In this document: in pieces, positions 1-9,189 of the stretch
How positions within the stretch are numbered: the stretch's first letter is position 1
Layout: each line of letters starts with the position of its first letter
NCBI RefSeq assembly: GCF_000285295.1
Contig: NZ_CADP01000023.1
Location: 5,037 to 42,749 of the forward strand
Direction of reading: 5' to 3'
Length of the DNA stretch: 37,713 bases
Origin: Komagataeibacter europaeus LMG 18890
Lineage (GTDB): Bacteria; Pseudomonadota; Alphaproteobacteria; Acetobacterales; Acetobacteraceae
The notes under the pieces: model-generated
What the model was told of the DNA's origin: nothing
The model's input: only the letters and a program-made list of their open reading frames with translations
Databases searched by the model: none
Made by a program: the position numbers and the translations under genes

Positions 1-911
1 GCCGCCACGACCGCAGGCGGCAGCGCGGTGGTGAAGATGAAGCCCGAAGCCGAAAGGCGCAGATATTCGACAATATCGCTGGTCGCGGTGATGTAGCCGC
101 CATGCACGCCAAACCCCTTGGCCAGCGTGCCTTCGATAATGTCCACCTGGTCGGCCACGCCGTCGCGTTCGGACACGCCGCCGCCCTGATCCCCGTACAG
201 GCCCACGGCATGCACTTCGTCCAGATAGGTGATGGCACCATACTTGCGCGCCAGCGCGCATGTCCCGGCGATGTCGGAAATGTCGCCGTCCATGGAATAC
301 ACGCTTTCAAACGCGATCAGCTTGGGCACGTCCCTGGGTGCCGCGGCCAGCTTGGCTTCCAGGTCGGCAAGGTCATTATGTTCGTAAATGACGGTGGTCG
401 AACCGCGCGCGCCCTTGATCCCCGCGATCATGGAGGCATGGTTCAGCCGGTCGGAAAAGCAGATCCAGCCGGGCATGCTGCTCAGGATCGTCTGCAGGGT
501 CGCCTGGTTGGAGACATAGCCGGACACGAACAGGAGGCCCGCTTCCTTGCCATGCAGGTCGGCCATTTCGGCTTCCAGCGCGGTATGGACCGGGCTGGTG
601 CCCGCGATGTTGCGCGTGCCGCCGGCGCCCGCGCCATGTTCGTGTATGGCCTGGATCGCGGCTTCGACCACTACGGGATCGACACCCATGCCCAGATAGT
701 CGTTGGAGGACCAGACCACGACCTCCCGGTCCTGCGGGCAGGCCGGCGTTGACGGAGTGGCCTGTGTTTCCGGCTGGTCATACAGGGGATAACGTTCGGC
801 CTGGCGTGCCAGTGGGGTGAACTGCCGGTATCGACCCTGCGCGCGGATATTCTCCAGCGCCGTCCGGCAGAACCGGAAGAACGGATGCCCATCCACTTGA
901 TTACTGGACAC
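1..911 (-). CDS. hemA: 5-aminolevulinate synthase (HemA), 3' end outside window
   Basis: Condenses glycine and succinyl-CoA to 5-aminolevulinate with pyridoxal phosphate, the first step of the Shemin (C4) heme pathway typical of alphaproteobacteria. The first 303 codons are visible. The frame reads SSNDYLGMG near the N-terminus, then GAGAGGTRNIAGT, the HASMIAGI segment, and DEVHAVGLYG with the cofactor-ring aspartate; it ends near TLAKGFGVHGGYI, the region of the PLP lysine. I place the start at a GTG (909-911) because GGAG lies about 10 bases upstream; a second in-frame GTG five codons later is possible. Upstream (912-1097) there is a 7-bp hairpin at 966-987 and no gene. The lipoprotein gene before it is on the same strand, 186 bases away, so hemA probably has its own promoter. 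Family assignment is firm; only the end is missing. Confidence 0.93.
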   Translation of the reverse strand, partial: MSSNQVDGHPFFRFCRTALENIRAQGRYRQFTPLARQAERYPLYDQPETQATPSTPACPQDREVVVWSSNDYLGMGVDPVVVEAAIQAIHEHGAGAGGTRNIAGTSPVHTALEAEMADLHGKEAGLLFVSGYVSNQATLQTILSSMPGWICFSDRLNHASMIAGIKGARGSTTVIYEHNDLADLEAKLAAAPRDVPKLIAFESVYSMDGDISDIAGTCALARKYGAITYLDEVHAVGLYGDQGGGVSERDGVADQVDIIEGTLAKGFGVHGGYITATSDIVEYLRLSASGFIFTTALPPAVVA

Positions 912-1097
912 TGCTGCTTTTCTCCATGCACACCCCGGATCGTTCACGGGGTCTTCATTCATGATGGTCACCATGCGTTGGGTGACCCGCGCCGGGGGGA
1001 TGATGTTCCCCTCACGCGGCGCTATCGCCGGGGGTTAACCGCCAGCGGACCACTCTTTATGGCATGATGGAGGCGGGAATTGCAAAACCGCATTGGA

Positions 1098-1562
1098 CTA
1101 CTCCGCGTAAATGCAGACCTGGGTTGCGCTGTTCGCGGGCACGCTGCGGGCATCCATTTCCGTCTGGCTGCCCCCTGCCCCCGCATCCATCACTGCCTGC
1201 AACACGGGCTGGCCATTGGCGTCCACCACTTTCTGCATGTCCGGCACGCTGCCATCGGCCCGGTCGGGCACGCTGACCACAATGGTGAACAGCGCATTGG
1301 GCTTGCGCGACAGGGCATCGGCCACGGCGGCGCGGACGGCGGGCTTCCACTGCGTATCGGGTGTTCCGGCCACGATCGTGACCAGCGCCGGGCGGTCCAT
1401 GCCGGGCACCGGCGGCGGCGGGTGCTGCGGCAGGTTCGGCGGATCGCCCGCATGGCGGTTGAATGTCTTCTGGCTGACCAGCTTGCACCCGGCCATGACC
1501 GGCAGGCAGGCGACTGCGACAAGGACGGCACGGCGGACAGGGCGCGGATACGGACGGGACAT
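1098..1562 (-). CDS. small hypothetical lipoprotein
   Basis: A 154-residue protein with a basic N-terminus (MSRPYPRPVRR), a short hydrophobic stretch and a lipobox LPVMAGC, so it should be cleaved before Cys25 and lipidated. The mature part begins with a proline-rich linker (NLPQHPPPPVPG), followed by a mixed domain with TIVAGTP and FTIVVSVPD strands that I do not recognise. It ends CIYAE with a TAG stop. It is transcribed away from the transketolase-like gene; the 129 bases between them (1563-1691) must hold divergent promoters, but no clear -35/-10 pair stands out. A role in the envelope follows from the lipobox only; the function is unknown. Confidence 0.75.
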   Translation of the reverse strand: MSRPYPRPVRRAVLVAVACLPVMAGCKLVSQKTFNRHAGDPPNLPQHPPPPVPGMDRPALVTIVAGTPDTQWKPAVRAAVADALSRKPNALFTIVVSVPDRADGSVPDMQKVVDANGQPVLQAVMDAGAGGSQTEMDARSVPANSATQVCIYAE

Positions 1563-1691
1563 GACCCCCTACCGATACAGTATCCCCCACCCGTGGCATA
1601 GTGGAACAATACCGCAATTGTTGCCGCCATCCGCGCGGCGCAGTAGTCATGCAGAAGCGGCCCCGACCGATCATACCCCGCCCCATGGACG

Positions 1692-3626
1692 ATGCCGATG
1701 CCAGAAGACCAAGCCATTACGCTTCCCCTCGCGCCGCCGCATGCCGCCCCCGGCATGCCCCAGCGGCTGGCGACGGCGATCCGCCATGCCATTGGCACCC
1801 ATGAACCCGATCCCCGCTACGCCCCGCATGCGCAGGTCATGGCCGATTTCTGCGCGGTGTTGTGGAGTCGCTTCCTGCGCTTCGACCCCGCCAGCCCCGA
1901 ATGGCCGGACCGGGACCGCTTCGTGGTCTCCTCCCCACGATATCGTGTCCTGCCGCGCATCATGGCCGAACTGTCAGGCCAGACACCGCTGCCGCCGCGC
2001 ATGGACGGACATGCCGCCGCCCACCATGACCGGCAGGCCTGCGGCCCCAGCGGACAGGGGCTGGGGGCCGCGATCGGCATGGCGCTGGCGGAACAGCACC
2101 TTGCGGCGCGGTTTGGCCGTTCGCTGGTCAATCACCGTATCTGGGGGCTGGGCTGCTGGACGGAACTTTCCACCGGTGTGGCGCTGGAAAGTGCGGCACT
2201 TGCGGGCCAGATGGGGCTGGACCGCGTCACGCTGGTCGTCGGCCTGTGGTCAGGCGAGCGCGAAGCCGTGGACGCCATCCTGCCGCGCTACAGCGCATCG
2301 GGCTGGTCGGTCAGGAAGGTGAACGCAGGTAGCCCCGAACAGATCGCGGCCGCCATCACGTCATCGCAGCGAACGCACAAGCCCTGCCTGATCGCCTGTA
2401 TCGCGGCGCCCGAAACCGATCCGCCACCGCCCTTCGTCGATGATCCGGGCCTGTGGGCGGGGGCCGCGCGCCGGGGGGCCAGTGCGCGGCGTTCGTGGCT
2501 GCGCAGGCTGCTCAAAGACCGGCAGAAAGCCGAATTCGAACGCATGGCCCGCAACCAGCGTCCCGCCTTCTGGCAACCCGACTGGCAGCGGTCATGGCGG
2601 GAACACGGCAGCGCGGTCGCACGTGTCTCCACCACCTTCGCGGCACGGCGGGGGCTCGAGACGCTGCATGAACTCCTGCCCGAACTGACATGCCTGCGTT
2701 CACGTCGCGGCATGCTGGCCGACCTGCCCGCCAGCCGCCGCAGTAGCGGCGAAATGGATCTGTCATGCGGGACGCAGGTGCATGGCATGGCGGCACTGCT
2801 CAATGGCATTGCCATGCATGACGGGCGGCTGGCGTTCGGCACATCGACCATCATCGCGGTGGACCGCATGCGTCCCGCCCTGCGCTATGCCGCCATGACG
2901 GACCTGCAGGTGATCTACCTGCTGACCGATGACGACCTGCGACGCGGCGACGGGGGCGGCGGCCAGCCGGTGGAACAGCTGGCCAGCCTGCGCGCCATGC
3001 CCAATGTCGCGGTTTTCCGCCCCGCCGACCACCGCGAGACCATGGAATGCATGGAACTGGCATTGCGGCGGACCAGCGGGCCAAGCCTGCTGACGCTGGA
3101 ATCGGCCCCCGCGCTGGCAACTTCCACGGCACCCGAACGTGAACAGCACGGGCTGACCAACCTGTGCGCGCGGGGCGGGTATGTGCTGGCCGAAGCCGAA
3201 GGCGCGCGGCAGGTCACGCTGATCGCCACGGGGCATGAGGCGATACTGGCGCTGGCGGCGCGCAAACTGCTGCGGGAGGCGGGAATTGCCGCGGCTGTCG
3301 TCTCCCTTCCGTGCTGGGAACTGTTCGCCGTGCAAAAAATGACGTATCGTGCCGCCGTGCTGGGAACGGCACCCCGGATCGGAATAGAGGCCGCTTCAGG
3401 GTTTGGATGGGAACGATGGCTTGGAACGGACGGGCTGTTTGTCGGCATTGATGGATTCGGGGCGCCTTCCACCCCCGACCAGCCGGACAGCGCGGCCGAC
3501 ATCACGCCAGAACGGATCTGCCGCGACGCATTGCGTCTGGTCCGCCCCCCATCCGACGCCCTGGTTGAAACCACGGGAGGAAACGGCGCGCCGTCCGGGA
3601 TGGCATCGGTCGATGCCAGTGTGTGA
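1692..3626 (+). CDS. transketolase-like protein, probably catalytically inactive
   Basis: A 644-residue protein that aligns end to end with transketolase. Recognisable blocks are DRDRFVVS (74), CGPSGQGLGAAIGMALAE (117), VHGMAALLNGIAMH (363), QPVEQLASLR (425) and LCARGGYVL (491). Key positions are altered. The first GHP histidine region reads PRYAPHAQ; the GHGSM block after DRDRFV reads PRYRV; the thiamine-diphosphate GDG motif reads GLG (152-154) and its downstream Asn is absent; the catalytic Glu of the REHGM/REFGM motif is Val363; the THDS histidine is Asp413 and the GPTHQP histidine is Gly424. I infer a pseudoenzyme or a protein with a different role. It lies 30 bases ahead of gap in the same direction, so it is probably cotranscribed with gap-pgk. 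A standard automatic label would be transketolase, which the residues do not support. Start: ATG 1692, with another ATG two codons later and no strong ribosome-binding site. Confidence 0.85.
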   Translation: MPMPEDQAITLPLAPPHAAPGMPQRLATAIRHAIGTHEPDPRYAPHAQVMADFCAVLWSRFLRFDPASPEWPDRDRFVVSSPRYRVLPRIMAELSGQTPLPPRMDGHAAAHHDRQACGPSGQGLGAAIGMALAEQHLAARFGRSLVNHRIWGLGCWTELSTGVALESAALAGQMGLDRVTLVVGLWSGEREAVDAILPRYSASGWSVRKVNAGSPEQIAAAITSSQRTHKPCLIACIAAPETDPPPPFVDDPGLWAGAARRGASARRSWLRRLLKDRQKAEFERMARNQRPAFWQPDWQRSWREHGSAVARVSTTFAARRGLETLHELLPELTCLRSRRGMLADLPASRRSSGEMDLSCGTQVHGMAALLNGIAMHDGRLAFGTSTIIAVDRMRPALRYAAMTDLQVIYLLTDDDLRRGDGGGGQPVEQLASLRAMPNVAVFRPADHRETMECMELALRRTSGPSLLTLESAPALATSTAPEREQHGLTNLCARGGYVLAEAEGARQVTLIATGHEAILALAARKLLREAGIAAAVVSLPCWELFAVQKMTYRAAVLGTAPRIGIEAASGFGWERWLGTDGLFVGIDGFGAPSTPDQPDSAADITPERICRDALRLVRPPSDALVETTGGNGAPSGMASVDASV

Positions 3627-3656
3627 AATGTCTGACCTTACGGAGAAAATAAGAAA

Positions 3657-4679
3657 ATGGCTGTCAAAGTCGCAATAAACGGTTTCGGTCGCATTGGTCG
3701 CCTTGTACTGCGTGGCATTATCGAAAGCGGGCGCACCGATGTCGTGCCCGTGGCCATCAATGACCTCGGCAGCGTGGCAGACAACGCACACCTGCTGTCG
3801 TATGACAGCGTGCATGGCCGCTTTCCCGCCGATGTAAAGGTGGATGGCAACCAGATCATCATCACCGCCAATGGCCGCACCTATGATCCCATCACCGTCT
3901 CGGCCGAGGCCGACCCGACGAAGGTGCCCTTCCGGGGCGTGGACGTGGCGCTGGAATGCACGGGCCGCTTCACCGACAAGGAAAAGGCCACCCAACTGAT
4001 CAAGGCGGGCGCGCGCAAGGTGATCGTGTCCGCCCCCGCGTCGGGCGTGGACGCCACCATCGTGTTCGGCGTGAACCAGGATGTGCTGACACCCGACATG
4101 ACCGTCATTTCCAACGCGTCATGCACCACCAACTGCCTGGCCCCGGTGGCCAAGGTGCTGGACGACACGTTCGGCATCGAATGCGGCTACATGGTCACCA
4201 TCCATTCCTATACCGGCGACCAGCGCACGGTGGACACGCTGCACAAGGACCTGCGCCGCGCACGCGGGGCGGCGCTGAACATGATCCCGACCTCCACCGG
4301 GGCCGCGCGCGCCGTGGGGCTGGTGCTGCCGCACCTGAAGGGCCGGCTGGACGGCACCGCCATTCGCGTGCCCACGCCCAATGTCTCGCTCGTCTCGCTG
4401 GATTTCGTGCCCAAAAAAGCCCCGGCCTCGGTCGAGGAAGTGAACGAGGCCCTGCTCAGGGCATCCGAGTCCGGGCCGCTGAAGGGCATCCTCGCCTACA
4501 ACACCGCGCCGCTGGTCAGCACGGATTTCAACCACTCCCCCGCGTCTTCCACCTTTGACGCGACCCAGACCGCCGTGATCGACGGTGGCAGGCTGGTGCG
4601 CATCTGCAGCTGGTATGACAATGAATGGGGCTTCTCCAACCGCATGGCCGACACGGCTGCCGTATTCGGGGCACTGTAA
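3657..4679 (+). CDS. gap: glyceraldehyde-3-phosphate dehydrogenase
   Basis: Oxidises glyceraldehyde-3-phosphate to 1,3-bisphosphoglycerate with reduction of a nicotinamide cofactor. The 340-residue protein has the N-terminal nucleotide-binding motif INGFGRIGR (7-15), the acidic residue of INDLG (34-38) usually linked to NAD preference, the catalytic [10 protein letters not shown] with Cys156, the base His183 in TIHSYTGDQ, and the C-terminal [11 protein letters not shown]. The start has GGAG at 3642-3645, about 11 bases upstream. It follows the transketolase-like gene by 30 bases, and its TAA stop overlaps the pgk ATG by one base (TAATG), which suggests translational coupling. In acetic acid bacteria, where the upper Embden-Meyerhof route is usually incomplete, gap and pgk serve the lower route fed by Entner-Doudoroff products; edd and eda are also in this window. 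Confidence 0.97.
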   Translation: MAVKVAINGFGRIGRLVLRGIIESGRTDVVPVAINDLGSVADNAHLLSYDSVHGRFPADVKVDGNQIIITANGRTYDPITVSAEADPTKVPFRGVDVALECTGRFTDKEKATQLIKAGARKVIVSAPASGVDATIVFGVNQDVLTPDMTVISNASCTTNCLAPVAKVLDDTFGIECGYMVTIHSYTGDQRTVDTLHKDLRRARGAALNMIPTSTGAARAVGLVLPHLKGRLDGTAIRVPTPNVSLVSLDFVPKKAPASVEEVNEALLRASESGPLKGILAYNTAPLVSTDFNHSPASSTFDATQTAVIDGGRLVRICSWYDNEWGFSNRMADTAAVFGAL

Positions 4680-5902
4680 TGGGCGCAACATCCTTCAGGA
4701 CGCTGGATGACCTTGATGCCACGGGCAAGAAGGTTCTCCTGCGCGCCGATCTGAACGTTCCGGTCAGGAACGCCCAGATCGCCGATGCAACCCGCATCCT
4801 GCGCCTGCTGCCCACCATACAGGAACTGGCGCAGAAGGGGGCGAAGGTGATTGTCGTCAGTCACTTCGACCGCCCCAAGGGCAAGCCCGTGCCGGAAATG
4901 TCGCTTGGCCCGATCGCCGATGCGCTGGGCGATGCGCTGGGCCGTCCGGTCACCTTTGTCGATGACTGTATCGGCCCGAAGGTGCAGCAGGCGGTGGACG
5001 CGATGCAGGACGGGGATGTCGTGGTGCTGGAAAACACCCGCTTCTACCCCGGTGAGGAACAGAACGATCCCGCGCTGGCGAAGGAATTCGCATCACTGGC
5101 CGACTATTACGTCAACGATGCGTTTTCCGCCGCCCATCGCGCCCATGCCTCGACCGAGGGGGTGGCCCGCCTGCTGCCATCCTTTGCCGGGCGGTTGATG
5201 GAAACGGAACTCAACGCGCTTAACATCGCGCTGGAAAACCCCGCCCGTCCGGTTGGGGCCATCGTGGGCGGGTCCAAGATTTCCACCAAGCTGGACCTGA
5301 TCGGCAACCTGCTGGCCAAGGTGGACATGCTGATCATCGGTGGCGCGATGGCCAACACGTTCCTTGCGGCACAGGGGGTGAATGTGGGCCGGTCGCTGCA
5401 GGAAGCGGACATGCACGACACCGCGCGCGACATCCTTGCGAAAGCAAAGGAAAAGGGTTGCGAGATCGTGCTGCCGGTTGACGCCGTGACCGCAACGGAC
5501 TTCAGGGCCGATGTGCCGACCCGCACCGTGCCCGTCACCGCCATTCCCGATGATGCGATGATGCTGGATGTCGGGCCGGAAACGGTCAGGCTGATCGAGC
5601 AGAAGATCGCGACGCTGAAAACACTGGTCTGGAACGGCCCGCTGGGCGCGTTCGAGATCACGCCGTTTGACGCCGCGACCAATGCGGTGGCGCGCGACGT
5701 GGCGCGCCTGACCGATTCCGGCGCGCTGAAAAGCATCGCGGGTGGCGGGGATACGGTTTCCGCCCTGCGTCATGCGGGGGTGGAGAAGCATATCTCCTAC
5801 ATTTCCAGCGCGGGCGGGGCCTTCCTTGAATGGATGGAAGGCAAGACGCTGCCGGGCATCATGGCGCTGGAAAACATCTTTGAACGCGCGCTGCCGATCT
5901 GA
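4679..5902 (+). CDS. pgk: phosphoglycerate kinase
   Basis: Transfers the acyl phosphate of 1,3-bisphosphoglycerate to ADP. The 407-residue protein begins [11 protein letters not shown] and has the substrate-binding block LRADLNVP, the hinge-region VGGSKISTK, the nucleotide-binding [10 protein letters not shown] and GGGDTVSAL segments, and ends near [16 protein letters not shown]. The length is normal for the family. The ATG at 4679 overlaps the last base of the gap stop. Longer reading from 4625 would run inside gap and is not needed. The gene is followed by a repeat element and a clear hairpin plus T tract at 5977-6006. Confidence 0.97.
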   Translation: MGATSFRTLDDLDATGKKVLLRADLNVPVRNAQIADATRILRLLPTIQELAQKGAKVIVVSHFDRPKGKPVPEMSLGPIADALGDALGRPVTFVDDCIGPKVQQAVDAMQDGDVVVLENTRFYPGEEQNDPALAKEFASLADYYVNDAFSAAHRAHASTEGVARLLPSFAGRLMETELNALNIALENPARPVGAIVGGSKISTKLDLIGNLLAKVDMLIIGGAMANTFLAAQGVNVGRSLQEADMHDTARDILAKAKEKGCEIVLPVDAVTATDFRADVPTRTVPVTAIPDDAMMLDVGPETVRLIEQKIATLKTLVWNGPLGAFEITPFDAATNAVARDVARLTDSGALKSIAGGGDTVSALRHAGVEKHISYISSAGGAFLEWMEGKTLPGIMALENIFERALPI

Positions 5903-5914
5903 GGAAAAGTAACC

Positions 5915-5978
5915 AAAGTTTCCGGGTGCCGCCTTTTTTCAAAAAGGCGGCGTTCCCTGAGGCTTTTTTCAGGTCAGG
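5915..5978 (+). repeat. dispersed palindromic element, copy A (degenerate right end)
   Basis: Starts AAAGTTTCCGGGTG, then a near-perfect hairpin with arms GCCGCC and GGCGGC (5928-5951) around a T-rich/A-rich middle, then CGTTCCCTGA and a decayed second arm (GGCTTTTTTCAGG). It matches copies B (12851-12928), C (15860-15938, inverted) and D (37318-37346). It sits between the convergent ends of pgk and ftsY. The right terminal repeat seen in B and C is missing or replaced here by an ordinary terminator. Confidence 0.7.
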
Positions 5979-6006
5979 GACCATCCCGTGGGGTGGTCCC
6001 TTTTTT
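5977..6006 (+). terminator. rho-independent terminator of gap-pgk
   Basis: GGGACCA (5977-5983) pairs perfectly with TGGTCCC (5994-6000) across a 10-base loop, followed by six T residues (6001-6006). It lies 75 bases past the pgk stop and just before the convergent end of ftsY. Confidence 0.85.
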
Positions 6007-6029
6007 CATGCCGGGATGGTTCTGCGAAA

Positions 6030-7046
6030 TCAGCCCTGCTGTTGCGGGTGTTCCGCCCCGGACGGAGGCGCTTCGGCATCTTCCGCCTGATCTTCGACGG
6101 GCCTGTCGTCGCGTTCGATGACCTTGATCGAATCGCCAACCAGCCCTTTGGCGAACGCCTCGGCAGAGAACGGGCGCAGGTCATCGGCCTGTTCGCCCAC
6201 GCCCACCAGATGCACCGGCAGGCCGAACGCATCGGCCAGTGCAACCACGATCCCGCCACGGGCCGAACCGTCCAGCTTGGTCACGACCAGCCCGGTCACA
6301 TTGACCAGTTCCTTGAATACCCGCACCTGTTCCACCGCGTTCTGCCCCGTGGTGGCGTCCAGCACCAGCAGCACGGAATGGGGTGCGGTTTCGTCAAACT
6401 TGCGCATGACGCGGATGATCTTGGCCAGTTCCTCCATCAGCGCGCTCTTGTTATGCAGGCGGCCCGCCGTGTCGACCAGCAGCAGGTCGGCCTTTTCCGC
6501 CGTGGCGCGCTTCAGCGCCTCGAACGCCAGTCCCGCCGCATCGGCGTTGGGCTTTCCCGCAATGACGGGCGCACCCGTGCGCTCGCCCCATACCTGCAAC
6601 TGTTCGACGGCTGCGGCGCGGAAGGTATCGCCCGCGACCATCATCACCTTCTTGCCCTGTTCACCATAGAAACGGGCCATCTTGCCGATGGTGGTGGTCT
6701 TGCCGGTGCCATTCACCCCCACCACCAGCACCACATGCGGCCGGTGCTTCGGGTCGGGTTCAAACGGGATGGCGACGGGCTGAAGGATGGTGGCGATTTC
6801 TTCCGCCAATGCCTGGCGCACTTCCTCATCCGTCACTTCCTTGCCGAACTTGGAACGGCGGAAGGATTCAATCACCTTTTCCGCCACGCTGGGCCCAAGG
6901 TCGGCGGAGATCAGCAGGTCCTCAAGATCCTCCAGCGCCTGGTCATCCAGCTTGCGCCGGGTAAAGACCGCGCTCAGCCCGCCGCTGAGTTTCTGTGTGG
7001 AGCGCGACAGCCCCGCCTTGAGACGTGAGAAAAAACCAAGTGCCAT
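6030..7046 (-). CDS. ftsY: signal recognition particle receptor FtsY
   Basis: SRP receptor GTPase that docks ribosome-nascent chain-SRP complexes at the membrane translocon. The 338-residue protein starts MALGFFSRLK, an amphipathic membrane-association segment, followed by a short N domain and the G domain: VVGVNGTGKTTTIGK (G1, about 109), the DTFRAAA block, LLVDTAGR (G3), TKLDGSARGG (G4) and GVGEQADDLRPF. The acidic N-terminal A domain of enteric FtsY is absent, as is common in alphaproteobacteria. The C-terminal 25 residues or so form an acidic, proline-containing tail after the fold. The ATG at 7046 is one base after the mtaB stop, so it is the last gene of dapF-mtaB-ftsY. Confidence 0.95.
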   Translation of the reverse strand: MALGFFSRLKAGLSRSTQKLSGGLSAVFTRRKLDDQALEDLEDLLISADLGPSVAEKVIESFRRSKFGKEVTDEEVRQALAEEIATILQPVAIPFEPDPKHRPHVVLVVGVNGTGKTTTIGKMARFYGEQGKKVMMVAGDTFRAAAVEQLQVWGERTGAPVIAGKPNADAAGLAFEALKRATAEKADLLLVDTAGRLHNKSALMEELAKIIRVMRKFDETAPHSVLLVLDATTGQNAVEQVRVFKELVNVTGLVVTKLDGSARGGIVVALADAFGLPVHLVGVGEQADDLRPFSAEAFAKGLVGDSIKVIERDDRPVEDQAEDAEAPPSGAEHPQQQG

Positions 7047-7047
7047 G

Positions 7048-8295
7048 TCAGAGAATTTCCGCAACCAGTCCGTTATCGTCAACCGCCACCGGGCGCACCG
7101 TTTCAATGCGTCCGGCCACGGACACCGCGCCATCCACCAGCCTTACCGGGGCGAATTCCTCGCTATGTCCCGCCGTGTCCGTTTCCATCAGCACCCGTAG
7201 TGCGCGGCCCACAAGGCGCGCATGGAAATCACGCGCCGCCCGTGCGCCCGCCGCCCGCAGGCGGGCCGCGCGCGCCTTGCGTTGTGGCACGGCAATGGCG
7301 GGCATGCGGGCCGCCGGCGTGCCCGGTCGCTCACTATAGGGAAAGACGTGCAGGTAAGGCAGGGCGTTCGCACGCACGAAATCAAGTGTCTGTTCAAACA
7401 GTTCCTCGTCCTCGGTCGGGAAACCGGCGATGATGTCCGCCCCGATGCCGATATCGGGCCGCAGCGCCCGCGCCCGCGCCACCACGGCCTGCGCATCCGC
7501 CGTCAGGTGGCGGCGCTTCATGCGCTTGAGGATGATGTCACTCCCCGCCTGCAGCGACAGGTGCAGGTAAGGCATGAAACGCGGTTCGTTTTCCAGCAGT
7601 TTCCATATATCCGCGTCAATCTCCACCGGATCGACCGAGGACAGGCGCAGCCGCTCCAGTTCGGGCACCAGGGCCAGCAGCCTGCGGCACAACTGCCCCA
7701 GCGGCGGCCTGCCCGGCAGGTCATCCCCCCAAGAGGTAATGTCCACGCCCGTCAGCACCACCTCCCGGTAGCCCGATTGCACCAGCGCGCGCACCTGTTC
7801 CACTACCGCGCCAACGGGGACCGAACGCGATGGCCCGCGCCCGAAGGGAATGATGCAGAAGGTACAACGGTGGTCACAGCCCTGCTGCACTTCCACGAAC
7901 GCGCGGGTGCGACCGGCGAATTCGGTCACAAGGTGCGGCGCGGTTTCACGCGCGGCCATGATGTCGGACACGGCATTGCCCTGCCCCAGCGCCATCTCGC
8001 TCCAGCTTGCGGCGTCCAGCTTTTCGCGATTGCCCAGCACGCGGGTCACGCCGGGCAATGCCGCCCAGCGGTCCGGATCGATCTGGGCGGCGCAGCCCGT
8101 GACCACGATGCGCGCGTCGGGCCGGTCACGATGGGCGCGGCGCACGGCCTGCCGGGCCTGGCGCTCGGCCTCCCCCGTGACCGCGCAGGTGTTCACGATC
8201 ACCACATTATCCAGCGCGGCGGCGTGATTGCGCATCACCTCGCTTTCATATGTATTGAGGCGACAGCCGAAGGTCAGGATTTCCGGCTTCTTCAT
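7048..8295 (-). CDS. mtaB: tRNA t6A37 methylthiotransferase MtaB-like (radical SAM)
   Basis: A 415-residue methylthiotransferase that should add a methylthio group to N6-threonylcarbamoyladenosine at position 37 of ANN-decoding tRNAs. The N-terminal UPF0004 domain supplies cluster cysteines C11 (FGCRLNTYES), C37 (NTCAVT) and C68 (TGCAAQ). The radical SAM triad is C140-x3-C144-x2-C147 in QGCDHRCTFCIIPFGRG. A C-terminal TRAM-like region starts near GRALRVLMET. The FGCRLN N-terminus and IPFGRG context favour MtaB over MiaB. Its ATG shares four bases with the dapF stop (ATGA), so translation is coupled. Confidence 0.9.
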   Translation of the reverse strand: MKKPEILTFGCRLNTYESEVMRNHAAALDNVVIVNTCAVTGEAERQARQAVRRAHRDRPDARIVVTGCAAQIDPDRWAALPGVTRVLGNREKLDAASWSEMALGQGNAVSDIMAARETAPHLVTEFAGRTRAFVEVQQGCDHRCTFCIIPFGRGPSRSVPVGAVVEQVRALVQSGYREVVLTGVDITSWGDDLPGRPPLGQLCRRLLALVPELERLRLSSVDPVEIDADIWKLLENEPRFMPYLHLSLQAGSDIILKRMKRRHLTADAQAVVARARALRPDIGIGADIIAGFPTEDEELFEQTLDFVRANALPYLHVFPYSERPGTPAARMPAIAVPQRKARAARLRAAGARAARDFHARLVGRALRVLMETDTAGHSEEFAPVRLVDGAVSVAGRIETVRPVAVDDNGLVAEIL

Positions 8296-9113
8296 CGGGG
8301 GTAGTCTTCCGGGTTGAACGTGCCCGTGAAACTGGTTTCCGCGGGGCCGGTCATCAACACATGGCCATCGCTTTCGCGCCACGTAATGGTCAGTTCGCCG
8401 CCATCCATCGCCACGGTACAGGTCCGGTCCACCAGCCCGCGCCGCACGGCATTGACCACGGCGGCACACGCGCCCGACCCGCAGGCCCGCGTCAGGCCGC
8501 TGCCACGTTCCCATACCCGCAGCCGCATGGCGTCACGGCCCGTCACATGGGCAAACCCGATATTGGCGCGTTCAGGGAACAGGGGATGATGTTCCAGTTC
8601 CGGCCCCGCCACGCATGGATCCATCGCATCGGCACCGGACATGAAAAAGGTCGCATGCGGGTTGCCCATGGACACGGCCGCCGGATCACCCGCAATGGGC
8701 AGGTGCAGCGTGTCCATCGGTCCGGACAGCGGCACATCCGCCCAGTCCGGCGCGGGTGTTCCCATATCCACCGTGACCAGGCCGGGGCGGATAATGGTGG
8801 CATGCAGCACGCCCGCGCGGGTCTGCAGCCCGACGTGATCCTGCCCCGTCTCATGCGCCACAAGATCGGCAATGCAGCGCGAGGCATTGCCGCACGCCCC
8901 CGATTCCGTGCCGTCGGCGTTGAAGAAGCGCACGAATACATCCGCGCCTTCCGCACAGGCGGGGCGCAGGGTCACGAACTGATCGCAGCCGATGCCGGTA
9001 TGGCGGTCGGATAATGCGGCAATGCGGGCAGGTGTCAGGTCATGGCGGTGGACACGTTCATCCACCACCACAAAATCATTGCCCAGCCCATGCATCTTGA
9101 GAAAACCGGTCAT
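8292..9113 (-). CDS. dapF: diaminopimelate epimerase
   Basis: Converts LL- to meso-diaminopimelate for lysine and peptidoglycan synthesis. The 273-residue protein begins MTGFLKMHGLGNDFVVVD. It has both catalytic cysteines, C74 in SGACGNASRC and C211 in RACGSGACA, and the WERGSGLTRACG block that closes the active site. I chose the second of two adjacent ATGs (9113) because AGGA is then six bases away. The TGA overlaps the mtaB start. It heads a compact dapF-mtaB-ftsY set. Confidence 0.95.
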   Translation of the reverse strand: MTGFLKMHGLGNDFVVVDERVHRHDLTPARIAALSDRHTGIGCDQFVTLRPACAEGADVFVRFFNADGTESGACGNASRCIADLVAHETGQDHVGLQTRAGVLHATIIRPGLVTVDMGTPAPDWADVPLSGPMDTLHLPIAGDPAAVSMGNPHATFFMSGADAMDPCVAGPELEHHPLFPERANIGFAHVTGRDAMRLRVWERGSGLTRACGSGACAAVVNAVRRGLVDRTCTVAMDGGELTITWRESDGHVLMTGPAETSFTGTFNPEDYPR

Positions 9114-9189
9114 CATCCGTCCTGTATAGGGCCAACCCATCCATATATGCGAGCGGGATGGCACCCCGCGCCAGGCCTTGCAAGCCCGA

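Noticed and set aside
1111-2322. 403-codon frame across the lipoprotein and transketolase-like genes
   Set aside because: Spans a divergent promoter region and has no family features; the lipobox protein and the transketolase-like frame explain the same DNA better.
1692-3626. Functional transketolase
   Set aside because: The catalytic Glu, active-site histidines and the GDG motif are all replaced.
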